Made by a program: the position numbers and the translations under genes
Notes under the pieces: model-generated
Database searches by the model: none
What the model was told of the DNA's origin: nothing
Seen by the model: only the letters and a program-made list of their open reading frames with translations
Shown here: positions 1 through 11,564 of the stretch, in pieces
How the letters are laid out: the number at the start of each line of letters is the position of its first letter
Position numbering within the stretch: position 1 is the stretch's first letter
Source of the DNA: Symbiodinium natans
Lineage: Eukaryota; Sar; Dinophyceae; Suessiales; Symbiodiniaceae
NCBI GenBank assembly: GCA_905221605.1
Contig: CAJNDS010000358.1
Location: 110,001 to 172,500 of the forward strand
DNA length: 62,500 nucleotides
Reading direction: 5' to 3'

Positions 1-1900
1 ACCCTAAAACCCTCAAAGCCTAACTCCCTGAAACCACAAGACTCTAAAGCTCAAAACCCTGAACCCCGAAAGCCCGAAACCCCAAAACCCTACACCGACG
101 CTCCCAAACTCCAGGAAACGGCAGACACCAGCAGCCCCGTGTGTTGCGCTCCGTCGCCCGGGACCGCCCAGTCAACCTCTTTTTTGGGGGTTCTTGGGGT
201 TTTAGGGCCGGTGTTTAGGAGGGTGTTGAGGGTTTTGGGGTTTTGGGGTTCGGGGTTTTGGGGGTTCAGGGTTTTTGGGGTCTACTTGGGGGGTACTTAG
301 TAGCCAATTACCTGTGCAGTTCTGACACACTTAGAAGCCCCTTAAGTACCCTAATAGGGTTATGATTGGGTTATAAGTACAGTTCTAATTGAATTACTTA
401 GTTACCCTGAACCTCCAAGTAGGGTTCAGGCGTTTTAGGGTTTTGGGGGGCTTAGGGTTTAGGGGGTTAGAGGTTTTTTTTCTTTGGCACCCCGGTTCTG
501 GCGGTGTTACGGTTTAGGGGTTTGGGGTTTGGGGTTTTAGGGGGCTTAGGGGTTTAGGGGTGTAGGGGTGTAGGGGTGAGGGGGGATTTTAGGGGTTTAG
601 AGGTTTAGGGGTTTAGGGCTTTAGAGGTTTCTGGGTGCAGGGTTTCGCGTTTGGCTTAGTTTTCTGCTCGGCTTCGGGGTTTAAGGCTGTGCAGTTTTAG
701 TGTTCTAGGGTTTTGCGCTTTAGGGACCCTAAACCCTAAACCCTAAACCCTAAACCCTAAACCCTAAACCCTAAACCCTAAACCCTAAACCCTAAACCCT
801 AAACCCTAAACCCTAAACCCTCTAGGGGTTCGAGCCTTCAGGGCTTTGAGGTTTCGGGGTTCAGGGCTTTAGGGCTTTCAGGATTTTTGCGGGGTTTGCG
901 GATTTGCCTTCACTCCTTCCATAGAACCTAAATAAATAAAAACAACCCAAAGCCCTATAGACCGTTTAGCCCTTTTTTCCCCAGACCCTAAACCTAAACC
1001 CTCAACCTCTGAAAAACTCTGCAGCCCCTAAATCCGAAGCCTTTCAAAGTCCCCAAACCCTGCAACCCCAGAAATCCGTAAACCCCTTGAACCCCAAGAC
1101 CTAAACCCCCTGAAGCCTAAGCCCTAAACCCTTGACTCCTAAACCCCAAACCGCTTGAACCTCCTGAACCCTAAACCCTAAACCCTAAACCCTAAACCCT
1201 AAACCAAAAAAAAAACCGTAAACCCTAAACCCTAAACCCTAAACCCCAAACCCCGTAAACCCTAAACCCTAAACCCTAAACCCTAAACCCTAAACCCTAA
1301 ACCCTAAACCCTAAACCCTAAACCCTAAACCCTAAACCCCTGACAGGCCCTTGGGCTTGGGCTTGCAGGGTTGCCTGACAGCGCCAGCGGCTGGAGCCGG
1401 TGAAGAGAGGCCCCGGGGCCTTGGCGAGCTTCTTTCTGGGTTTAGGGTTTAGGGTTTAGTTTAGGGTTTAGGGTTTAGGGTTTAGGGTTTAGGGTTTAGG
1501 GTTTAGGGTTTAGGGTTTAGGGTTTAGGGTTTGGCATTTAGGTGGGAGTCTCTGAACTGCAAGCCTTAACCTGCGGGGTACTTGGGCAGAATTGGTTGCT
1601 CTAATGCCCAAGAAACGTCCAAGCCTACAATTTTTGCAACGTTACCAAGTTCGGCATAGTGCTGTGAACCCCCAACCCTCAACCCTCAACCCTGAACCCA
1701 AAACCCTAAACCCTAAACCCTAAACCCTGAACCCTAAACCCTGAACCCAAAAACCCTAAACCCCTGAACCTCAAGCCCGAGCCCAACGGCGTCCTACCTT
1801 CAGCACCTTCAACCCTAAACCCTAAACCCTAAACCCTAAACCCTAAACCCTAAACCCTAAACCCTAAACCCTAAACCCAAAACCTCCAAAGCCCTTCAGC
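1..1900. repeat. Gene-poor interval of degenerate and perfect TTTAGGG/CCCTAAA arrays
   Basis: Perfect arrays at about 726-822 and 1168-1345 (CCCTAAA) and 1437-1531 (TTTAGGG), embedded in strongly degenerate G/T-rich or C/A-rich sequence that looks like decayed telomere repeat. A palindromic element (family E) lies at about 301-420. A GC-rich stretch at 1346-1436 may hold an exon but could not be framed. The first bases are not a chromosome end: the repeat is interrupted and mixed in orientation. Confidence 0.8.
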
Positions 1901-1904
1901 ACCA

Positions 1905-4900
1905 GAGAAGGCTGGAGCTTCAGCACCAGAGATGGCTGGAGCAAGTCCACCGGAAGCAGGTGAAGTCGTACCCCCTCTGGAACGACGGAAGAGGGGATGC
2001 GGTCCAGCCTCCCAAGGACGGGCTGGGTTTAGGGTTTAGGGTTTAGGGTTTAGGGTTTAGGGTTTAGAGTTTAGGGTTTAGGGTTTAGAGTTTAGGGTTT
2101 GGGGTTTAGGGTTTAGGGTTGAAGGTTGAAGGTTCAAGGTTCAGAGGGCTTAGGGTTCAGAGGGTGCAGACTTTGGCCTGAGAAAACGTCAATCTGGTTT
2201 AGGGTTTTGGGTTCTTTTCGGAGCAAGGCCGAGGAGTCAGAGACGAAATCGTCAGAACAACGCTAGGCAAGCCCAAATGGTTGACGAAAAGAAGGGACCG
2301 CCTCAAAGGGACCCCCAAATACAATAGTAGGATTCCCTTGTAAGGACCCCACACTCAACCCTAAGCCCTAAACCCGAAACCCCAAACCCCAAACCCTAAA
2401 CCCTAAACCCTAAACCCTAAACCCTAAACCCTAAACCCTTAGCCCTTGCAAGGAGGCAGCCGCAGATGGCTTGAGCCACATACGGCTCTCCCAGCGCCCG
2501 TCAAGCGAGGAGCCATCCATTGCATGGGTAATTTAGGTTTAGGGTTTAGGGTTTAGGGTTCAGGGTTTAGGTTTAGGGTTTAGGGTTTAGGGTTTAGGGT
2601 TTAGGGTTTAGTTCGCTCTTCGGCCCGAAGCCCTAAAGCAACCAAAAGCTCGGTGAACCCTTGGCCGAAGCTCTGAAGGAAGCGCACTCAATACTAAAAC
2701 CCTGGCCCCCCAACAAAACCCTGGGCTTTCCTTTTCTTGTAATGCTCATCTTTGTGTGACGCTATGCGGATTTTTAAGAACGACTTTGTTCTGTAGCCGT
2801 AGTTTTCGTTGAATGGAACTTGTGTATGAAGATACTTTATGGTTTCTTAATGTTATGAGATTCTTTGGGTGGGTGGTGTTATATCCGAGCCGTAAATATA
2901 CCACTACCATGAAACTGCTCGATCCGGAGCTGCTGAACCCAAACCCTAAACCCTAAACCCTAGAGCCTAAACCCTAAACCCTAAACCCCTAAGTCCTAAA
3001 CCCTTTAAGACCCTAAGCCCTAGCACCCTCAACGCCTGAATTACAGGGTTCTTAAGGGAGGGGGGTTCATGGGGGGCAGGTACCTAGGTAACCTTAGGGA
3101 AGCCTAGGGAGCCTTAGGGAGTAGTGGGGAGTAGTAGGGAACCTTGGATTACATCTCCCCTTGACCCCCCTCCCCCTCCCTAAACCCTAAACCCTAAACC
3201 CTAAACCCTAAACCCCAAACCCCAAACCCCAAACCCCAAACCCCAAACCCCAAACCCCAAACCCCAAACCCCAAACCCTAAACCCTAAACCCTAAACCCT
3301 AAACCCTAAACCTTCAAGAGCCCCATAACTGAAGCCTGAGGAGCTGGAGACTTTCGGGCCGCTTTCCCCCGGCCAGATGGGTTCCAGCATGACCGACTTG
3401 TCGCGCAAGGCGAGGCATGTAAGCTCCCCACACCGAAAGCGCGAAGCCGTAAAGCCTCCTACAAGCTCTTCCCTGAACCCTAAACCCTAAACCCTAAACC
3501 CTAAACCCTAAACCCTAAACCCTAAACCCTAAACCCTAAACCCTAAACCCTAAACCCTAAACCCTAAACCCTAAACCCTAAACCCTAAACCCTAAACCCT
3601 CAAAACTCTCGGCCTACTCCCAGAACTCCCACAGGCCGAGGATGAAGCAGACGGCGCATCAGGCCTGGATTCTTCTTCTTTCAATGGACTAACGAGGGTT
3701 TAGGGTTTAGGGTTTAGGGTTTAGGGTGTAGGGCTTAGGGTTGACCCTTGCAAGCGACTTTAGGGGTAATGTAGGGGCTACTTAGGTATCTTGGGACTGT
3801 ATATACAAGGTTTTTCGTAGGGCTTGTATATGGGAATTCGATTAAGGGTAACTTCCAGGGTCCCTCCGTCTATCCCTTAATTATTGTTCTTCATGTTGTC
3901 CTCGTCATATGATTTCCTCTGATGACTACTATGGCACTTTGGTATTCTTTCCTGTTGCTGATTTTTCTGCGACTGCTAGTGTTGTTGATTTTATTGTTCT
4001 GTTTGCTTCCATTTGCGATTCTTGCATTATACTTGTTACCTGTTGCTGGTTGCTTCTTTGTTGATATTTGTTATTGCTACTGTTATTGTGATTGGGATGT
4101 TCCCCCTTGTACTAACAGTCCTTAAACCCTATTAAGGACTGTTTGTATAAGAGGGAACATCCCAAGTGACTCCCATTGATATGAGTAACCTAAACCCTAA
4201 ACCCTAAGCCCTAAACCCTAAACCCTAAACCCTAAACCCCAAACCCCAAACCCCAAACCCCAAACCCCAACCCCAAACCCCAAACCCCAACTCTAAACCC
4301 CAAACCCCAAACCCCAAACCCCAAACCCCAACCCCCCCAAACCCCAAACCCCAAACCCCCAAACCCCAACCCCAAACCCCAACCCCAAACCCCAAACCCC
4401 AAACCCCAAACCCCAAGCCCTAGATCCTAGACCCTAGACCCTAAACCCTAAACCCAGCCTGCACACGGGTTGAGAACTCTGTAGTTCCTTGCTGCAACCT
4501 TTCGTCCTTAGCCTTCTTGGGCTTCATAGTCGGTCGGAGTGGCGTTCAGCGTTCCAGAGTTTGGTTTTTTAGGGTTTAGGGTTTCCGGTTTAGGGTTTAG
4601 GGTTTAGGGTTTAGGGTTTAGGGCTACTAGGACCCAGGGTAGGCCCTCATTCCCTTTTTTCAGGGTGCAGGTTCCCTAAGGAACCCTCTGAAACCAAAAA
4701 GGGCACCCTTCTTTCTCCCTAGTCTAGTTGCTTCAGAACCCAAAAAAAATATTGTCTTCCTTTATAAGGGTAATGTAGGGATTACGATCTTTCATTTCTC
4801 CGGAGGTTTCTTAAGTGAACAGCAGGTTTGTGGGCTTTTGTGCTTCCCGCTGCTCAGAACTACGCCAGAATCCCACACTCTGAGCCCGAACACCCGAAAC

Positions 4901-6055
4901 CCTAAAATTCCAAACCCTAAACCCTAAATCCTAAACCCTAAACCCTAAACCTTAAACCCTAAACCCTAAACCCTAAACCCTAAACCCTAAACCCTAAACC
5001 CTAAACCCTAAACCCTAAAACCCCAAACCCTGAAAGACCCTCAGCCCTACACCCCACGAGCTGAAGACCCGCACGCCCTTGCAGGCTCCCGTGGAATCCC
5101 TGCTATGGAGAACCTGGGCTCCTGTTAAGGAACTTACCAGCTGTAAGGGATTAGGGTTTAGGGGGGTTTAGGGTTTAGGGTTTAGGGTTTAGGGTTTAGG
5201 GTTTAGGGTTTAGGGTCACCATACTAGGATTTAGGGGCTTAGGAGGGCAGCTTAGGTTACCGTAACATGGACAGGTGGCCAAGAGTGAGTTCCATCCTTC
5301 TGTAAGACAACTTACGGTAAACTCCCAAAAGTTGGAACATCATTATCCTCATACCCCAAAAGGGTTGCCAAAGTCAATCCCAGCATCAATCGTCCCTAAA
5401 CCATGTTCCAACTTTATGGAGTTTGCTGTAAGCCAAGCAGGGGTTAGGTGTGAGCATTTTTTTTAAAATGTTCTAATACCCTTAATCCCTACGTAATCCT
5501 TCTAAAGCCATAGGGTTTAGGGTTTAGGGTTTAGGGTCTAGGGTTTAGGGTTTAGGGTTTAGGGTTAGGGTTTAGGGTTTAGGGCCCAAACCTACCCCAG
5601 CAAGGAGCGGCGGAATGAATGCCTCTGCGACCTTAAGGCACTTGGCGTCCAAAACCCTAAACCCTAAACCCTAAACCCTAAACCCTAAACCCTAAACCCT
5701 AAACCCTAAACCCTAAACCCTAAACCCTAAACCCTAAACCCTAAACCCTAAACCCTAAACCCAAAACCCTAAACCCTAAACCCTAACCCCTAAACCTAAA
5801 CCCTAAACCCTAAACCCTAAACCCTAAACCCTAAACCCTAAACCCTAAACCCTAAACCCTAAACCCTAAACCCTAAACCCTAAACCCTACACCCTAAACC
5901 CTAAACCCTAAACCCTAGACCCTGAACCCTGAACCCGAAACCCTAGAGGCACTTGGTATCGCACCTCCGAGCTGGCACTCGAAGCACCAGTGTGGGGAGC
6001 ATCGTGCACGTGGACCACGCGTTGCAAGAGTCTGCCTGGGATGCGCTCTTGTCTC
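1905..6055 (+). CDS. Scattered short exons of an unrecognised gene (possibly the 5' part of the next one)
   Basis: Exon-like blocks between telomere arrays: ~1905-2025 (LELQHQRWLEQVHRKQVKSY), ~2228-2265 (KAEESETKSSEQR), ~2452-2529 (KEAAADGLSHIRLSQRPSSE), ~3338-3418 (ELETFGPLSPGQMGSSMTDL followed by donor GTAAGC), 3634-3689 (AEDEADGASGLDSSSFNG), ~5603-5650 (ERRNECLCDLKALGV) and ~5950-6055. The blocks are GC-rich, polar, free of the heptamer, and begin after AG|G. No family is recognised. The polar, acidic and serine-rich content suggests a cytosolic region; it could be the N-terminal part of the membrane protein that follows. Blocks were chosen by eye and some may be chance open frames. Confidence 0.3.
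3178..4460. repeat. CCCTAAA and CCCCAAA arrays
   Basis: CCCTAAA arrays at 3178-3212, 3282-3312, 3475-3600 and 4187-4225; a homogeneous CCCCAAA block at about 3213-3282 and a second, less regular one at about 4225-4415; TTTAGGG at 3697-3740. Unique sequence at 3740-4090 contains an open frame at 3922-4125 that is T-rich, ends inside a palindromic element and is probably not coding. Confidence 0.8.
4092..4167 (+). mobile_element. Family B inverted-repeat element, short form
   Basis: TGGGATGTTCCCCCTTGTAC at the left and GAGGGAACATCCCAAGT at the right, with ACTAACAGTCCTTAA / TTAAGGACTGTTTGT forming the stem. No clear target duplication. Confidence 0.75.
4909..5945. repeat. Telomere-like arrays on both sides of a family D element
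   Basis: CCCTAAA 4909-5030, TTTAGGG 5155-5215 and 5513-5585, then one of the longest CCCTAAA arrays, 5652-5935, with only scattered single-base variants. The last is flanked by a direct repeat of AGGCACTTGG (5636-5645 and 5947-5956). Confidence 0.85.
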
Positions 6056-6062
6056 CTGGCCC

Positions 6063-6740
6063 CAAACCCTAAACCCTAAACCCTAAACCCCTCAACCCTA
6101 AACCCTAACCCCTAAACCCTGAACCCTAAACCCTAAACCCTAAACCCCTAAACCCTGAACCTTAAACCCTAAACCCCTCAACCCCTCAGCCCCAACCCCC
6201 TCAACCCCTCAACTCCTAAACCCCTAAGCCCCACCCCAAACCCTAAACCCTAAATGAGGGTTTACGAAAGCAGGGGACCCCTAATTTTGACCCCAAAATA
6301 GCAGGATTCCGCAATAAGAAGGACCCCAATAAGGCCCTAAACCCTGAACCCTAAACCCTAAACCCGAAACCCCTAAGGTTTGTATCCCCAAATGTTCCCC
6401 TCAATAGGCTCCTAATATGGCACTTAATGGTCCAAGGTACGACCCCCAGAGCAGTCGGACCATTTTGCCTTTGTGTTTTTTTGGAGGGGTTTCTAAACCC
6501 CAAACCCCAAACCCCAAACCCTGAACCCTAAACCCTAAACGCCTAAACGCCTAAACGCCTAAACGCCTAAACGCCTAAACGCCTAAACGCCTAAACGCCT
6601 AAACGCCTAAACCCTAAACCCTAAACCCTACACCCTAAACCCTAAACCCTAAGCCCTAAGCCCTAAACCCTAAGCCCTAAGCCCTAAACCCTAAGCCCTA
6701 AGCCCTAAACCCTAAACCCTAAACCCTAAATCCTAAACCC
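6063..6740. repeat. Variant telomere-like arrays (CCCCTAAA, CGCCTAAA, CCCTAAG)
   Basis: Irregular CCCTAAA/CCCCTAA repeats to about 6370, a short unique stretch, then nine consecutive CGCCTAAA octamers at about 6537-6607, followed by CCCTAAA mixed with CCCTAAG to 6740. The CGCCTAAA block is a private variant not seen elsewhere in the window. Confidence 0.85.
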
Positions 6741-6754
6741 TTAAAAGCCCGAGG

Positions 6755-9700
6755 CTCCTGGGCTTGCCAGACATCGGCGGCATGGGCTCCTTGATGGTGG
6801 CCTTCGGCGTTCTTTCGGCCGCCGGCTCGCAGCTGCTTCTTGGTTTAGGGTTTAGGGTTTAGGGTTTAGGGTTTAGGGTTTAGGGTAGCTGAGTAAGTAC
6901 ACTTTACACTTTCTAGGGATACTAGAATCTCTACAAAACTAAACAGGTGTACACTTTTTGGGGGCTTCTGAACTCAGCAGCTAAGGCTCTTCTGCTGGAT
7001 GGTGTTCAGCAACTTCCTCTCCGCCGACGAGAAGTATCTTACCTAGCCAATAGTTGAACTTTAAGCTGTTTTTGGGTTTCCTTGTTAAGTAGGAATAATG
7101 AAGTTTAACCGTTTTTCCACTTGGGTACTGGAGAAGTAAGGTATGACTTGACCTACTTGAGGGAGTGGCGGATCTACTATGGCCACAGCGTTCATTCCTA
7201 TGACCATAGCTCCGGCTCCTCACTGGTGAGCAAGGTTTGCAACGGACGGCCTTTTGAACGTGAGTGGTGGAACAACGCTCTTCTCAGCGAGGCGGCCGTT
7301 CATTAAGACAGAGAGCGGGATCGAGTATATAGTACTTCTACATAAATCCTCCCCGATGATCAACTTTGTGGGGTGCGCGCCAGAGGCTTTCTACAGATGC
7401 CGTGATGAAGTGTGGCTTTGTCTGAAAACGTGTGCAAACGAGACGATGAAGTCGCCAGGCGATACATGTGAAAACAAACGAATTGCATGTGAAGGCTAAG
7501 AAATTAATTCACCTTTCATCACAAACTGCCTCTAACTAAACAAATACTTTCCACTTGTTTCAGGAACAGAAACTTATAGGGAATCACTCTGACCATACTA
7601 GTTGCCCCCAATGTAGTCGTGAAAGTAGTCGTGCTATTCACCGGCCATATAGTTTTAAACCTTAGAGTTCGCGGGTCAGGGTTGGGCTACAAATACAGAG
7701 GCGAAACTGAACACTAAATTTTACCAAGAATTCTAGTTCCCCTAAACCCTGAACCCTCCGAAACCTCCAAGTATGTTAATCAAATCGGCAGCTGTTTCCA
7801 TGTCAAGCTTGGGGGATATTATCTCTTCTTAGTAAGAGTATACTCCTGAAAGTGTTATTCGTTCAATAGCTGGGAGGCTTTCTTTGCTATTTGTTGTTTT
7901 AACTCCTGGAGTTTAAGTAGCCCTCACTTGGCAAAAAACAACACGACAAGCCCCTGATTGCAATACTCATGTGGCGCATTTGTACCAGCAGCTGTCCTTC
8001 ATTCTGTTATGTCAAACCCTAAGCCCTAAGCCCTAAGCCCCAAGCCCTAAGCCCTAAGCCCTAAGCCCTAAGCCCTAAGCCCTAAGCCCTAAGCCCTAAG
8101 CCCTAAGCCCTAAGCCCTGAGCCCTGAGCCCTGAGCCCCAAGCCCGAAGCCCTAAACCCTAAACCCTAAACCCCAAACCCTAAACCCTAAACCCTAAACC
8201 CCCTAAATTCCCGGGCCTTTTACGTAGTTCGATTCTTCTTCTTCTTGGCAGCCCCGTGGTGCTCCACTTGCCCTTACAGGCTGAGTCTCTGGTTCTTGGA
8301 AGAATGTAACCAACACCAAAAAGGGGTTTAGGGTTTAGGGTTTAGGGTTTAGGGTTTAGGGTTTAGGGTTTAGGGTTTAGGGTTTGGGGTTCCCTTCTGA
8401 TAGTATATGTTTACTGGGCGCCAGCATGTCTGAATGGCCGACTATGTGTATTTGCAACTTGGAGGGGGGGGGAACGAATGGGATGAAGAGTCTTTTCTAT
8501 GAGCGAGAAGCCGAAGATGTCGTGCACTACGTATGATGTATGTGTTTAGCAAGCAGCATGTGTGGCACAAGCGTACTGCCATTAAGGACAAGTAGTGGAA
8601 GGAAATCTGGGGATTGGGGGTGCAGCATGGGATTTGTTTTGGTGTAAGGAGCCCGTACCCTAAACCCTAAAGTCAGAACATGAGGTGGACGCTTACCTTC
8701 AGCCCGTCTTCCCTGGCGTCGACATGCCGATCGGCTTGGTGCCATGGGCTTGTGAAGTCCTGTGTGTTGCTTCTGTCCACCCTCTTTCCCCAACCCCAGG
8801 TTTAGGGTTTAGGTTTCGGGTAACCCTAAACCCTGGAACCCTGAAACCCTGAAACCCCAAGCCCCCAACCCGAAAGACACCCCAAACACTTAACGCCCAA
8901 ACCCCAAATGCAGAGATCCCCTTAAAGGGACGGGTGGTCGCCTCAAACCCTACACCCCCCTAAACCCTGAACCCTGAACCCTAAACCCTAAAGCCTTACT
9001 GTTCAGCTAACCTCCTAAACCGGGCATCCTATTGAGGTGCTGACGAGCATGGTTATCATCATCTGGTTCTGCCTCATTCTGGTAGAGCTCGACACTTGGG
9101 CAGTTTAGGGTTTAGGGTTTAGGGTTTCGGGTTTCGGGTTTAGGGTTTAGGGTTTAGGGTTTAGGGTTTCGGGTTTAGGGTTTAGGGGATAGGGGTACCT
9201 TGGACGCCTCAGGTTGTACCCTTGCGTTGGGGGGGGGGGGGAACCTTGTTAAAGATCCTCTTAGAGGAGTTTTGCTAGGATGGGTGGTGTCCTGAATTAT
9301 GTGCCCTAAACCCTAAACCCTAAACCCTAAACCCTAAACCCTAAACCCTAAACCCTAAACCCTAAACCCTAAACCCTAAACCCTAAACCCGAAACCCTAA
9401 ACCCTAAACCCTAAACCCTAAACCCTAAACCCTAAACCCTAAACCCTAAACCCTAAACCCTGTTTGGGTACCCTTTCAAAGGGGACCCCCGAGGGGACCC
9501 TAATTTAGAGAACTACCCACCCTTGTTGCCCTTTTTTTGGTCCTGGGTTCCCTGTGTTTAGTCATCAACCCCCCCCAAAAGGGTTTAGGGTTTAGGGTTT
9601 AGGGTTTAGGGTTTAGGGTTACCCTTGTTATCACTTATTTACTGGGCTACCAAGGACACGGTCTTCGGCTTCATGAACGCCATTCTGCGCCTTCCGCGCA

Positions 9701-10760
9701 CGGGCGTCACCAAGGTGGAGTTCACCGAGTCGCTGGGGTATAAACAGGGTTTAGGGTTTAGGGTTTAGGGTCTAAACAGTGTACATAGGATTTGAAACTC
9801 TGAATCCACGATTCTGAGTGCTGGCTTCTTTTCTCTTTCTTCGGCATGTAGGTTTGAGTGGCCCCTAAACACCTCGAAGCACGCTTAAGAGAGCTCTTGA
9901 AGGTTCGGTCGGAGAGCCTTTGTGAGCATCAGCTACAAGCGGCTGATCGCCGTCTGCTTCATGTCCTCCATCCGCGCCTTCATCGCCATGAACCTTGGCG
10001 CCTCTGCGGGCTTGTGGTTGGCGAGGACGCGGGACGTCCATGACATCCTCAGGGATGGGGTTTCGCTCATCTTCATCCTTGAGATTCCCGGGCCTTTTTT
10101 TGGTACATGCTTTTTCTTCCTTGTAGCCAGAAGGATTCGGAAGTGCATGCATGGTGTGTGGCGTATTCTGACACCCAGGATAGATGACTGATATACAAGG
10201 TGCTGGTGCCTTCGCATGCCAAGAAGTACATGGCCTCCATCCAGAGGTTCTTGGTGAAGGAAGAGCAGAAGACGTACGTCTTCAACCTGGCAAGCCTGCT
10301 GAAGCTGCTGGTGCTGTGTGCTGTCCCTAAGTTGCTGAGTGAGTACACTTTACACTTCCTTGGATACCATACTCCCCTACAGAACTGCAAGTGTGCACTT
10401 TTTTTGGGCCTCATGAACTCGGCAACTAAGGTCCTTTGGGTTCTTGGTGTGACAACCTTGATGCCAAACAAGACCCAAGCGCAGACTGTCCGGGAAATGA
10501 TTTGTGGCGGGAATCGAGACTTCGTGTACGGCTCCCATCCGACGATCGGCCCGATCTTCGTGGCCGACACAACGCAGTACAATCTGAAGAACGCGGAGAA
10601 CATGCTGCCAAACATTGCCAACTTGGTGGAGGACGTCGTCTTCAACTACGACCCGGCGGATGTGAAAGACTACATGTGGCGGACCACTCTGTCTGGGGGA
10701 GCTGTGGCGGTCAAGCACCTCCCCACTGTTACCGATCCTGGGGTTGCTGTTAAAGGGTGA
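6755..10760 (+). CDS. Multi-pass membrane protein, function unknown (C-terminal half best defined)
   Basis: Exons inferred from frame, composition and AG|G acceptors. Candidates: ~6755-6841 (PDIGGMGSLMVAFGVLSAAG, hydrophobic), ~6982-7033 (LFCWMVFSNFLSADEK), ~7143-7219 (DLTYLREWRIYYGH, then donor GTGAGC), ~9041-9104 (SMVIIIWFCLILVELDTWA, a clear membrane segment), ~9656-9740 (VFGFMNAILRLPRTGVTKVE), 9903-~10059 (KRLIAVCFMSSIRAF, then a charged stretch ending ARTRDVHDILRD), 10200-10331 (SHAKKYMASIQRF, then LLKLLVLCAVPK) and 10431-10760 (NKTQAQTVREMICGGNRDF, then NLKNAENMLPNIANLVEDVV, stop TGA at 10758). A 99-bp palindromic element at 10332-10430 sits between the last two and keeps frame. I do not recognise the family; hydrophobic stretches alternating with charged loops suggest a channel or transporter, which is inference. 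Whether the exons at 6.8-7.2 kb belong to the same gene is uncertain. Confidence 0.5.
7226..9040. other. Mostly unique sequence with one CCCTAAG array
   Basis: 7226-8010 is nearly free of telomere repeats. Positions 7254-7499 are open on the + strand and contain cysteines (AFYRCRDEVWLCLKTCANE), so this could be an exon, but no junctions are clear. 8013-8145 is a homogeneous CCCTAAG array, followed by CCCTAAA, and TTTAGGG at 8324-8390. 8400-8800 is unique, GC-balanced, with no convincing exon. Confidence 0.5.
10332..10430 (+). mobile_element. Family C short inverted-repeat element, 99 bp, within a coding frame
   Basis: Left edge TTGCTGAGTGAGTACACTTT, right edge GAACTCGGCAACTAAG; the ends are inverted repeats (TTGCTGAGT / AACTCGGCAA) and the flanks repeat CTAAG. 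The length is 33 codons with no stop, so the host frame stays open whether it is spliced or read through. Relatives at 6888-6981, 23668-23790, 42691-42805, 51339-51440 and a truncated one at 58681-58752. Likely a non-autonomous DNA element acting as an introner. Confidence 0.75.
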
Positions 10761-11077
10761 GTTTAGGGTTTAGGGTTGAGGGTGTTAAGGATTTTGAGTT
10801 TACCGAGACTGGGGTTGCTGTTAAGGATATGAGATGCAGGTATTTTAGCAGGGGAGAACACATTCACTACTCACTATGTATTCTGCCTACGGTAGTATAT
10901 GTTCCTAGGCTCCTAGACCCTCAGCCGTAGACCCAAAACCCAATTTCTCAACCCAACCCTTGTGTGCTATTTGCCCTCCAAAGGATTTTACGTTCTTCCC
11001 TAATAAGGGTAGTATAGGGATCATTATCCTTAGTTTTTTTTGGGTTCTTAAGCAATAGTAGTTGTAGGTATTATCGG

Positions 11078-11260
11078 GTTCTCAAGGGAGGAGGAGTTGG
11101 TATGCAACCCAACACTCCCTAATACTCCCCCGCAACTCCCTAAGTCTCCCTAGGCTTCCCTAAGGTTCCCTAGGTACCTACCACCCTTGAACCCCCCTCC
11201 CTTAAGAACCTTAAACCCTAAACCCTAAACCCCAAACCCTAAACCCCCCTCCCTTAAGAA
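11078..11260. mobile_element. Family F element, interrupted by CCCTAAA
   Basis: GGGAGGAGGAGTTGG ... TCCCTAAGTCTCCCTAGGCT ... CCTAGGTACCTACCACCC ... CCCCCCTCCCTTAAGAACC, followed by a short telomere-like insert and a second CCCCCCTCCCTTAAGAACC. Relatives in opposite orientation at 3050-3170 and at 55378-55470 (XRN1-like intron 3). Confidence 0.65.
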
Positions 11261-11564
11261 CCCCAAAAAGTTACGTCACTGTAAGTTCCGTGTCGTTTGC
11301 CTAGGAGATGCAGGCCTGGCTAAGCATGAGCCTTGGCAGGCAATGGGACATGTTTAGGGTTTAGGGTTTAGGGTTTAGGGTTTAGGGTGTAGGGCTTAGG
11401 GCTTAGGGCTTAGGGTTTAGAGCTCAGGGCTTAGGGTTTAGGGGCTTAGGGAACAGATGGGGGCGAGGGGGAGGAGGAACTTTGGGATGTAGGGCTGCGG
11501 GTTTAAGGTGACCCTAAACTCCAACCGCCACAGCCCTAAAACCTCTCTACCATATAAACCTAAA

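Noticed and set aside
1-822. Window start as a chromosome end
   Set aside because: The repeat is interrupted, both orientations are present, and the same density continues for 62 kb; nothing marks a terminus.
3922-4125. 67-codon hydrophobic frame (LLLIFLRLLVLLILLF)
   Set aside because: T-rich sequence read in one frame, ending within a family B element; hydrophobicity follows from base composition.
4225-4416. Minus-strand frame rich in Gly-Val-Trp-Gly
   Set aside because: Translation of a CCCCAAA array.
8527-8793. Minus-strand 88-codon frame
   Set aside because: No homology, no clean splice context, and part of it crosses telomere-like sequence.
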